From: Candidatus Anammoxibacter sp.
Lineage (GTDB): Bacteria > Planctomycetota > Brocadiia > Brocadiales > Anammoxibacteraceae
DNA: 64,000 nt
Assembly: GCA_021777055.1 (NCBI GenBank)
Contig: JAIQZO010000055.1
Span: forward strand, 1-64,000
Direction of reading: 5' to 3'
The first letter of the stretch is position 1. Every line of letters begins with the position of its first letter. Shown here in pieces: positions 25,775 through 33,665 of this stretch. Both the position numbers and the translations under genes were made by a program. The notes under the pieces are model-generated. The model had not been told where the DNA came from. It worked only from the letters and a program-made list of their open reading frames with translations, and did not search any database.

Positions 25775-26482
25775 TTACATACTCCCAATATAAGTCCCTA
25801 CTGTCTCACCATTAACAATATTTTGAAAATTTTGTGTAACATTCATATTAAAAACAACTATAGGAATATCATTATCCATGCATAGAGTGACTGCCGTTGC
25901 ATCCATAACCTTTAAATCCTTATTAAGGACATCCATGTATGATAATCTATCAAATTTTTCAGCATCTTTATTAACATCCGGATCATCTGAATAGACCCCA
26001 TCAACCTTCGTTGCCTTTAATAGCATATCTGCATTAATCTCTGCGGCTCTTAAAGCTGCAGCGGTATCAGTTGTAAAGTGTGGGCTTCCTGTACCACCGG
26101 AGAGTATAACAACACGCTTATCTTTTAAATACTCAACGCATTTATCCACAACATATGGTTCTACCACCTGATAAATATAAAAAGTGCTTAAGACATTAGC
26201 TCCAATTCCTTGACGCAAGAGTTCATCCTGCAAAACCAACGCATTAATGATTGTTGCCACCATACCGATATTATCAGCCTTCACCCTGCTAACACCCTGA
26301 GCACATAAATCTTTTCCCCTTACTATGTTTCCCGCACCTATTACTACAGCTAACTCAACGCCACAGGAAACTATTGTCTTGATATTCTCAACAATTTTTT
26401 CTAAAGCATCAAAGTCTATCCCAAATCCACCTTCCACACAAAGAGCTTCACCGCTAACTTTTAAAAGAACACGTTTTAACAT
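25775..26482 (-). CDS. pyrH: uridylate kinase (UMP kinase)
   Basis: 235 residues of the amino-acid kinase fold; phosphorylates UMP to UDP. Diagnostic segments are LLKVSGEAL at the N-terminus, VVIGAGNIVRGKD, GTGSPHFTTDTAAALRAAEI, LLKATKVDGVYSDDP and the ending FNM with VGTYI. It lies 65 bp downstream of tsf and abuts frr. Family length, no anomaly. Confidence 0.96.
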   Translation of the reverse strand: MLKRVLLKVSGEALCVEGGFGIDFDALEKIVENIKTIVSCGVELAVVIGAGNIVRGKDLCAQGVSRVKADNIGMVATIINALVLQDELLRQGIGANVLSTFYIYQVVEPYVVDKCVEYLKDKRVVILSGGTGSPHFTTDTAAALRAAEINADMLLKATKVDGVYSDDPDVNKDAEKFDRLSYMDVLNKDLKVMDATAVTLCMDNDIPIVVFNMNVTQNFQNIVNGETVGTYIGSM

Positions 26483-26547
26483 AATTTGTTAAGATGGCAA
26501 AATCTTCTAAAAAAAGAAGAAACAAGAGAAAAGTTTTATAATCTACA

Positions 26548-27129
26548 TCAACCCCCGATTGCAAATCTGCTAAACTTGTTAATCACAATCTTTTCACCAG
26601 TCTTTGCTGTCACATTATTCAATAATTCCTGTATAGTTACATCATTGTCTTTGATAAAAGGTTGCGAGAGCAGGCAATTATCTTTATAAAAAGAGTCCAG
26701 TTTTCCTGCAAGAATTTTTTCAACTATATTTTCAGGTTTACCTTTAGTCTCACTAAGTATAACCTCTTTCTGCTGATTAACCACATCTTCTGGTAAGTCA
26801 TCACTACTCAATGCCATTGGATTCAGAGCCACAACCTGCATACAAATATCCTTAACAAACTGCTGCAAAACCTCATTTCTAGCAACAAAGTCAGTCTCGC
26901 AATTTATTTCAACCAGCGCACCAACTTTCCCATTTGAGTGGATATAAGAACCTACAACCCCCTCCTTCGCCTCCCTTGACCCCTTTTTAGCTGCCTTTGC
27001 CTCACCCTTTTTAATCAAAAGATTACGCGCTTTTTCAAAATCTCCACCACATTCAACCAAAGCATTTTTACTTTCAAGTACACCAGCACCGGTTTCCTCT
27101 CTAAGCTTTTTTATATCGGCTACATCCAT
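26548..27129 (-). CDS. tsf: elongation factor Ts (short form)
   Basis: 193 residues; nucleotide-exchange factor for EF-Tu. The N-terminal UBA-like domain (IKKLREETGAGVLESKNAL) and the EF-Ts signature EINCETDFVARN are clear. The protein has only one half of the long E. coli-type dimerisation region, a size also found in cyanobacteria and several other phyla. A GGAGGAG motif lies 11 nt before the ATG. The gap of over 500 bp to rpsB is unusually long for this operon. Confidence 0.95.
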   Translation of the reverse strand: MDVADIKKLREETGAGVLESKNALVECGGDFEKARNLLIKKGEAKAAKKGSREAKEGVVGSYIHSNGKVGALVEINCETDFVARNEVLQQFVKDICMQVVALNPMALSSDDLPEDVVNQQKEVILSETKGKPENIVEKILAGKLDSFYKDNCLLSQPFIKDNDVTIQELLNNVTAKTGEKIVINKFSRFAIGG

Positions 27130-27657
27130 TATCGCAACAACTCCTCCAATCCTTAATCATACAGAAACATAACATAATCATAATGTAGTAAACCCTGATC
27201 AACCATGCAATTATAGTTGTTTTTTTCTTACATGGAAAAAATAATCAGGTATTTTGCAACCTATTTTTCAGAAAAATAGTAATACAGGATCCTTGTCTAT
27301 TCAAAATCAAGAAACAAGACTCCCGAACTACTTTCTCCCTTTGAATTGTGGTCAAACGTGCATATGAATATAATATTCACAGGTTTATTTGCAAAATCAT
27401 ATATTTCCCCATTCGCACCTACTTTAATATTCTCATCATCAAGGGTATGGTAAAACCAAATGCAGCTAATCTTCAGAATAAGAATCGCAAATAAAAAACC
27501 AGACGTGCATTGATGCGGCAGGAGACGGAAAGTGAAAATTATTCCAACAATAAATGCTCAAATCAGATCACAAACAAATTTCCAACACCAAGTTGTCTCA
27601 CAAAAATTCATTTAGTTTCCAGAAGAAATTGAACTTTGAGAGACACATCATAAACCT
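27130..27657. other. gene-free stretch between rpsB and tsf
   Basis: 528 bp inside what is normally a tight operon. No credible frame, tRNA or known repeat is seen. It may hold a separate promoter or regulatory leader for tsf. Confidence 0.5.
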
Positions 27658-28365
27658 TTAGCCTGCGTTTGCCAAGGCAGCAGCAGTGGCTTTCCCCTCA
27701 ATAATAGCGTCAACTATTGTTTCAAGGAAATACTTTATAGACCTTATTGCATCATCATTTCCAGGCACACAAACGTCTACTGCGTCAGGATTTGAATCTG
27801 TATCAGACAATGATACAGTAGGGATACCCAGTTTATTTGCTTCTTCTACTGCAATATGCTCTTTTTTTGGGTCTATTATTACCAACACATCCGGTAATTT
27901 CTCCATATTTCTGACACCATCCAGATTCTTCTTGATCCTTTTCTTTTTTCTATTCAATGATGACAATAATTTTTTACTATATTCCTTCGTCGCCCCTGAT
28001 TCTTCCTTCTCTTCCATCTCTTCAAGGAATTTAAGACTCTTTCTAACTGTATTAAAATTTGTTAATGTTCCACCAAGCCACCTTTCACTTATATATGCCA
28101 TCTCACATCTTTGCGCTTCACCCTCAATCAATTTCCTTGCTTGCCATTTTGTTCCGACAAAAAGAATAGAACCACCATTTGATGCTAATTTTGAAAGAAA
28201 CTTACATGCAGTTAAAAGTCCCCTTGCTGTTTCCCGTAAATCAATTATATGAATTGAGTTCTTTTTCGCATAAATATATTGTTTCATTTTTGGGTTCCAT
28301 CTACTTGAACGATGTCCAAAATGAAAACCTGCATTAATAAGTTCATGAATCGTGATGGCTGGCAA
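27658..28365 (-). CDS. rpsB: 30S ribosomal protein S2
   Basis: 235 residues using the TTG start at 28365, which has AGGAG 8 nt upstream and gives the usual N-terminus (M)PAITIHELINAGFHFGH. An upstream ATG at 28398 lacks a ribosome site and would add 11 atypical residues. Other S2 blocks are RWNPKMKQYIYA, FVGTKWQA, ERWLGGTLTNF, DVLVIIDPKKEHIAV and IPTVSLSDTDSNPD. First gene of the rpsB-tsf-pyrH-frr cluster. Confidence 0.95.
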   Translation of the reverse strand: MPAITIHELINAGFHFGHRSSRWNPKMKQYIYAKKNSIHIIDLRETARGLLTACKFLSKLASNGGSILFVGTKWQARKLIEGEAQRCEMAYISERWLGGTLTNFNTVRKSLKFLEEMEEKEESGATKEYSKKLLSSLNRKKKRIKKNLDGVRNMEKLPDVLVIIDPKKEHIAVEEANKLGIPTVSLSDTDSNPDAVDVCVPGNDDAIRSIKYFLETIVDAIIEGKATAAALANAG

Positions 28366-28569
28366 GTCAAAATCTCCTATATAAAAAATAGATAACAAAA
28401 TTTAAATACCACAAATAATAAACAGCCTATTTCAGTAACATTTTAAACGTAATAAATATATCAAAAATTTTACAAATGTCAAGCCATTGCTCAACTATAC
28501 CTAAACATAAAAATGCAGGTATCCGCATCAGCATAGGCAAAGAGTTCTTAGATCACACAACAAACATGT

Positions 28570-29808
28570 TTACGTCAAAACCATATTTTCCTGCTCAGAC
28601 TTTTCAAAATAGCCTGGAATGTCTTCTATTGGTACAGGAAGAGGCACACCGTCAGGAAGCGGGTCTATATATTTCTTTCTATAATCCTTACTCTGCATCC
28701 TGCAGGAATGAAACCTTTTGTTGAAGTCCGGATGTGCAACCATTTTCTGCCAAATGGCCTGGATAGGCATATCCCTAACATTTCCAAAATTTATCGGATT
28801 AAAATCACATGGATTAATATCTCCATATGCAGTCATATAAAACTGAGAATGTGCACCGTAACAACCGGAGCCCTGCGCTGAATTTATTATTGCCATTGCA
28901 TTTATGCCCATGGGATGATCACTCTCATGGAACTTATTTGCAAGAGCAATCAACTGTTTTCTATCTTCAGGTGTCAGTATCTTAGATGTATCTTTCAGGA
29001 ACTTACCGGATGGAATGCAGTCAAAGATAGTTACTTCTGAAAAACCTTCATCCTGTGCTATCTGCAGTAATTTTTCAACCATTCCAGTCTTAAGACTCTC
29101 ACTTGTTGCGTATGTTGAAATCCCTGTTAATATTCCAGCCTCTCTTGCGCGTGCAGCACCCTCAAATGCTTTTTTATAACAACCGGGAACACCCCTGAAG
29201 GAATCATGCAGTTCTGCTTCGCTACTGTCTATTGAAATATTCAGTGTTGCTAAGCCAGCTTTGGCCAACTGATCCACATTCTCTTGGGTAAGCAATAATC
29301 CGTTAGTAAAAATCATTGGTATGGCTTTAGATTTATCAACATGGTCTATCAGTTCAAATAACTCTTTTCTAAGCAGTGGTTCACCACCAACGAAAATAAT
29401 AAGGGTTGCTCCAAGGTCAAGCGCTCCATCCACAACAGTCTTTATCTCTTCAACAGACAACTCTTTCTTTGATTTGTTTTTAAATGGATCAGCACTGCAA
29501 TGTATACACTTGCATTGACAATCATGTGTAATCGCAATATTTGCGGTTACAGGAAAGGCCTGTTTCGTCATCATCATCTTAAGTTTCCGCATGAGAAATC
29601 TCATACCGGCATCTGTAGGAAATGGCGGGTTAAACAAATTATAAACATTTCCGCCATTAACATTAGCAATAACCTTTAGAGTATTCAGTTTGTCAAAGAA
29701 CTGTTTTACAAACGGCTGTACCAGATCACCTAAAACTCCTTCGGCCTTACCAACAATCTTTCCATTTTCAACTTCTGCGTCAATATGAAGAAAATCAAAA
29801 GTAGGCAT
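28570..29808 (-). CDS. radical SAM/SPASM domain protein
   Basis: 412 residues from the ATG at 29808, which has GGAGGTG just upstream; an in-frame TTG five codons earlier lies on the ribosome site. The 4Fe-4S motif is Cys97/Cys101/Cys104 (DCQCKCIHCSADPF), followed by FVGGEPLLRKEL and NISIDSSEAELHDSFRG. C-terminal cysteines (GSGCYGAHSQFYMTAYGDINPCDFNP and later HSCRM) suggest an auxiliary cluster. The N-terminal 80 residues have beta-strand character with an LGDLVQPFV segment. Substrate unknown; the family includes peptide and cofactor-modifying enzymes. No precursor peptide gene was found beside it. Confidence 0.78.
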   Translation of the reverse strand: MPTFDFLHIDAEVENGKIVGKAEGVLGDLVQPFVKQFFDKLNTLKVIANVNGGNVYNLFNPPFPTDAGMRFLMRKLKMMMTKQAFPVTANIAITHDCQCKCIHCSADPFKNKSKKELSVEEIKTVVDGALDLGATLIIFVGGEPLLRKELFELIDHVDKSKAIPMIFTNGLLLTQENVDQLAKAGLATLNISIDSSEAELHDSFRGVPGCYKKAFEGAARAREAGILTGISTYATSESLKTGMVEKLLQIAQDEGFSEVTIFDCIPSGKFLKDTSKILTPEDRKQLIALANKFHESDHPMGINAMAIINSAQGSGCYGAHSQFYMTAYGDINPCDFNPINFGNVRDMPIQAIWQKMVAHPDFNKRFHSCRMQSKDYRKKYIDPLPDGVPLPVPIEDIPGYFEKSEQENMVLT

Positions 29809-29945
29809 AATACACACCTCCAAATCTATAAGATACTCTTAAGTTTATTGATAAAATATACTTCATTTTATAAAATTTTAAGAGATAAAGACACTAAAAA
29901 CATTAAAACTTATATGAATATTTTTGCGGTGTCCGGATAAATCCA

Positions 29946-30950
29946 TTATTTCGGACAATGTATTTTTATCTCTTCAAGAACAGACTCCGCTGCAGCAACA
30001 GCATTTAAGCCATCCATTGACGACACAGTAGGTTTTTCACCGCTTTTTACACAGGCAAAAAAAGATTCTAGTTCCTTTCTCAAAGGTTCGTCAGTAGTGT
30101 CCATTTTAATCTCTTCTCTTTGAAGTAAATCACCAAAGCTAAAGTTTTTTAAATCAGCTATTGAAAATACCCCTTTATTCCCATCGAAAGATTTGACATC
30201 AAGTTTTGGCGACTTTCTGCAAATAATGGCATCCCTTTTCTGATAATCAAGGGATATATACATATCCTCGGAAAAGAGTCTCATCTTGCGCATTGTTTTT
30301 AGAGAAACGCGGCTTGCTGTAATATTTGCCACACAGTTATTTTCAAAAACTATTCGTGCATTAGCAATATCTTCTTTATTTGAAATAACATTTATGCCAA
30401 CGGCGTCAATCCTTTTTATCTTAGATTTACAAAGAGAGAGAATAATATCAATATCGTGGACCATAATATCAAGAACCACGCCAATATCTTCAGACCTGAA
30501 AGAATATGGGCTTAACCTGTGAACTTCTATAAAACGGGGGACAATGTTATATTTTTGGATAGCAATTATTGCAGGATTAAAACGTTCAATATACCCTGGT
30601 TGCAAGAGAACCTTTTTTTGTTCGCTTACAGCAATTAACTCCTTTGCCTCTGCAACCGTACCGGTCATCGGTTTCTCCACAAGGACATGAACTCCTTTTT
30701 TCAGAAAATCCATTGCGATCTTAAAGTGTTGACGGGTCGGAACAACCACAATCACCACATCTACCTTATCTAAAACATCTTTATAATCATTAAAATAGCA
30801 GGTATTGTACGATTCTGCTATCTGGGTACCCCTCTCTTTATCAACATCAACTACGCCAATTAATTCAACCTCCGGTAAAGCTGAACACAACCTGGCATGC
30901 TCTTTTCCCAGATGACCAACACCTATTACCGCAACTTTCAGTTTCCCCAT
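29946..30950 (-). CDS. Gfo/Idh/MocA oxidoreductase, possibly GnnA-like
   Basis: 334 residues from the ATG at 30950 (AGGA 8 nt upstream); a start at 30980 would add ten atypical residues. The Rossmann dinucleotide motif is VAVIGVGHLGKEHARL at the N-terminus, and the sugar-dehydrogenase block EKPMTGTVAEAKEL with the catalytic-type Lys is present. Then DIMVHDIDIILSL. It lies 112 bp downstream of lpxA on the same strand. In Acidithiobacillus and others, GnnA oxidises the C3 of UDP-GlcNAc so that LpxA can use a 3-amino sugar. A similar role here is possible, but no GnnB transaminase gene is next to it. Confidence 0.8.
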   Translation of the reverse strand: MGKLKVAVIGVGHLGKEHARLCSALPEVELIGVVDVDKERGTQIAESYNTCYFNDYKDVLDKVDVVIVVVPTRQHFKIAMDFLKKGVHVLVEKPMTGTVAEAKELIAVSEQKKVLLQPGYIERFNPAIIAIQKYNIVPRFIEVHRLSPYSFRSEDIGVVLDIMVHDIDIILSLCKSKIKRIDAVGINVISNKEDIANARIVFENNCVANITASRVSLKTMRKMRLFSEDMYISLDYQKRDAIICRKSPKLDVKSFDGNKGVFSIADLKNFSFGDLLQREEIKMDTTDEPLRKELESFFACVKSGEKPTVSSMDGLNAVAAAESVLEEIKIHCPK

Positions 30951-31062
30951 AACAGATCCTTTTTTTCCACAGAGACACAACTATACATCATCATTGCCAC
31001 AACGGTTTTTAAAACAATAAACATGCAAGGATTGGAAAATTAATAAACCACCCATTCACTAA

Positions 31063-31860
31063 TTATCTTAGAGACTCTCTAAATCTGCCGTGTTTACCCT
31101 TTTCCATATTCCTTAAAAAATCCACAAGAATCTTTATATCAGGGTTGTTACTATTCTCATTTTGAAGATTTTCCAGTTCCTGCCTACGGTTTAACACATC
31201 AGGCCTATAAATACGTTTATACGCTTCTTTAATAACGCTGATCTCTTCGTCCTTATATCCACCCCTTTTAAGCCCTACGACGTTAACCTGCCTCACTTTT
31301 GACGGATGGCCTTCCACAATCATGAAAGGGGGAACATCCTGTACTATTCTTGTAAGGCCTCCGACATAAGTAAATCTACCTACCGTAACAAATGGGTTTA
31401 TACCCACAAGTCCCATTATATTTGCATTTCTTTCAACCTTAATATGTCCACCAAACAGAACTGAATTAGCGATGATTACTCCATCTTCTATAATACAATC
31501 ATGAGCAATATGGGTGCAAGCCATAATAAGATTATTATTTCCAATTATAGTCTCTCCGCCACCTTTACTTGTTCCCAGATTTATAGTGACACACTCCCTA
31601 ATTACGTTATTATCGCCAATTGATAGTTTCGTTTCTTCCCCTTTAAATGTGAAGTCCTGCGGATCAGAGCCAACTACAGCATTATGATAAATTTTATTGT
31701 TTTTACCAATGTTAGTCTTGCCTGTAACGGTAACGCAGTTCTTTAAAATGCAGCCATCACCTATTGTTACATTCTTGTCAATATACGAGAAAGGTCCTAC
31801 TTCAACATCCTTACCTAATTGCGCATCCGGATGAACATAAGCACGTTTATCTATTTTCAT
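31063..31860 (-). CDS. lpxA: UDP-N-acetylglucosamine acyltransferase
   Basis: 265 residues with the left-handed beta-helix hexapeptide pattern (IGDGCILKNCVTVTG, IGKNNKIYHNAVVGSDPQD, IGDNNVIRECVTIN). The catalytic histidine segment is CTHIAHDCIIEDG. The helical C-terminal domain follows. It catalyses the first acylation of lipid A synthesis in the cytoplasm. The order bamA-ompH-lpxC-lpxA is a Gram-negative envelope cluster; lpxD and fabZ, which often sit here, are absent. Confidence 0.93.
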   Translation of the reverse strand: MKIDKRAYVHPDAQLGKDVEVGPFSYIDKNVTIGDGCILKNCVTVTGKTNIGKNNKIYHNAVVGSDPQDFTFKGEETKLSIGDNNVIRECVTINLGTSKGGGETIIGNNNLIMACTHIAHDCIIEDGVIIANSVLFGGHIKVERNANIMGLVGINPFVTVGRFTYVGGLTRIVQDVPPFMIVEGHPSKVRQVNVVGLKRGGYKDEEISVIKEAYKRIYRPDVLNRRQELENLQNENSNNPDIKILVDFLRNMEKGKHGRFRESLR

Positions 31861-31888
31861 ATTAAAACATATGGATTACTAAAAATAA

Positions 31889-31999
31889 TCAGCGGTGTCT
31901 GGTTAGCATTTTGCAGTGTAATAATGTTCCATATTTATGGATATTTTTCTACATCATAGTGTAGAGAATTGCCTAAAATGCCTAACCGGACAACGCTGA
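31889..31999. mobile_element. MITE-like element, 111 bp, with target duplication
   Basis: Inverted ends tcagcGGTGTCTGGTTAG and CTAACCGGACAACgctga, with further pairing of catttt/aaaatg. It is flanked on both sides by the 7-bp direct repeat aaaataa (31882-31888 and 32000-32006), a probable target-site duplication, though AT-rich. The ends match those of the 16177-16396 element. It lies between lpxC and lpxA with no coding frame. Confidence 0.82.
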
Positions 32000-32064
32000 A
32001 AAATAATGAGCAAGATAGTCATTTTGTCACAAATTAACCTTTTTGGCGCTTTTTCTACAAATAT

Positions 32065-32925
32065 CTATGCAACAGCGGAAATCTCTATAAGCTTTCTGGC
32101 CATTCTGATGTTTAAGAAATGCCCTGAGCGTCTTGCAATTATGTGTCCCCGAATTGTCAAATTCGACAAATACAAATCCCCTATTAAATCCAGCACCTTA
32201 TGACGAGTACACTCATTTGCAAACCGCAGATTAGCCGGCGCCATGGATAACGGTTTTGTAGTAACACCGCTTTTATGCACAATAATAGTATTATCATCCG
32301 TAATACCATTACCAATGCCAAGTTCTTTAAACTTACTTATGTTCTCAAAGAGACCAAAAGTCCTTGCCGGTGCTATTTGTTCCATGAAATTACTATCTGT
32401 TAATGAAATACTAAATGAATCATCAAAATCATAACCGTTAAAACCAAGCGAATATGATATATGCAGTCCATTATTACCAGGGATTAATGATATACTTGCA
32501 TTACCGTCACTAATAACAACGCTATTTTTACCCTCAAAATATCTCTTTTGCGCATCCTGCTTTACTAAACCAACCTTATTAATAAGATTGAGATAATCCC
32601 GGCCACTACCATCACATGCAGGCATCTCTCTGGCATCCAACTCTATCTCAACATTATCTATTCGCAGGCCGGCCAAACAGGCCATTAAGTGTTCAATCCC
32701 TTCAACTTCAGCTTCTTCATTTTTTAAAAGCACACGTCTGGTATCATTAGCTATTGAATTTGCATTTGCGATAACAGCAGGACGTCCCGGCAGATCAGTA
32801 CGAACAAACCTAATACCGCTATTCACAGGAGCAGGATTCAAACACAATGAAACGGGTTTACCAAAAAACAACCCTGTCCCTGCAAGCTCTACCGAGCCTT
32901 TTAATGTTTGCTGAGAACTTTCCAT
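32065..32925 (-). CDS. lpxC: UDP-3-O-acyl-N-acetylglucosamine deacetylase
   Basis: 286 residues; the zinc-dependent committed step of lipid A synthesis. Zinc ligands are visible: the His in GIEHLMACLAGL, and the His and Asp in RHKVLDLIGDL. The catalytic His is near the end in IIARRSGH. The blocks EMPACDGSG and APARTFGLFE are also family-typical. There is no FabZ fusion, unlike the LpxC-FabZ proteins of some bacteria. Slightly shorter than E. coli LpxC. Confidence 0.94.
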   Translation of the reverse strand: MESSQQTLKGSVELAGTGLFFGKPVSLCLNPAPVNSGIRFVRTDLPGRPAVIANANSIANDTRRVLLKNEEAEVEGIEHLMACLAGLRIDNVEIELDAREMPACDGSGRDYLNLINKVGLVKQDAQKRYFEGKNSVVISDGNASISLIPGNNGLHISYSLGFNGYDFDDSFSISLTDSNFMEQIAPARTFGLFENISKFKELGIGNGITDDNTIIVHKSGVTTKPLSMAPANLRFANECTRHKVLDLIGDLYLSNLTIRGHIIARRSGHFLNIRMARKLIEISAVA

Positions 32926-32977
32926 TTGCAGTTAAATGTAAAATTGAAAAAACATAATGATGTTAAAAACAGAGATA

Positions 32978-33568
32978 TCAGTCATCGATACTTCCACGAA
33001 AGTTATTATTCAAATCTTCTATTATTCTGGAAGTTATGTCCACCTTGTTTGAATAATAAAGCACACCCTTTATACCAATCTTGAACTGTAAATCTGTTAT
33101 TTCACTGCTTTCCAATTCAGGCTCTTCATTCTTTAAGATAAGGTCATATCCATTTTTACGCCCAAATTGTATAACCGCGTTACTTACATCAATATAAATA
33201 CCTTCAAAATAGTCCTTATACTTCTTTAACAGGTTTTGTTCCGCAAACTTTGCATACACTTCCAGCTCTATGCTTTTTCTCTGAATAGAATCTTCTTTCT
33301 TGCTTCTAGAATCAGTCCCCATATCCAACAAGGCAACATCATCCTTTAGTTTCATAATTTCATCCTGCTTATCTCTAATCATTGATTCATAATCACTTTC
33401 AGTGTCCTTTAACTTCTTATCCAGAGCTTTTCTTTTTTTATAATGCTCAAAAACTCGCGAAAGGTCAACAACCCCTATCTTTATATCCGTAGTACTATAC
33501 CCGGTTACAGGAAAAGCAAAAGAACATGCTGCAAAAAAAAGAAACAATATGTAAAAATTTTTTTTCAT
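32978..33568 (-). CDS. OmpH/Skp family periplasmic chaperone
   Basis: 196 residues from the ATG at 33568, which gives a clean signal peptide (MKKNFYILFLFFAACSFAFP, cleavage likely near GYS). The mature part begins with the OmpH hallmark IKIGVVDLSRVFEHYKK. A long charged coiled coil (about residues 50-130) and the C-terminal YDLILKNEE block follow. It escorts unfolded outer-membrane proteins to the BAM complex, and lies 97 bp downstream of bamA. In-frame ATGs upstream would spoil the signal peptide. Confidence 0.88.
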   Translation of the reverse strand: MKKNFYILFLFFAACSFAFPVTGYSTTDIKIGVVDLSRVFEHYKKRKALDKKLKDTESDYESMIRDKQDEIMKLKDDVALLDMGTDSRSKKEDSIQRKSIELEVYAKFAEQNLLKKYKDYFEGIYIDVSNAVIQFGRKNGYDLILKNEEPELESSEITDLQFKIGIKGVLYYSNKVDITSRIIEDLNNNFRGSIDD

Positions 33569-33665
33569 CTTATGATAAACCATAATGGCAAAAGGAAAAA
33601 CATCAAAAAAATGCATCAAAAGGAAGTTCCATAAAAACTATATATTTGTTCTGCGGATAATATCA

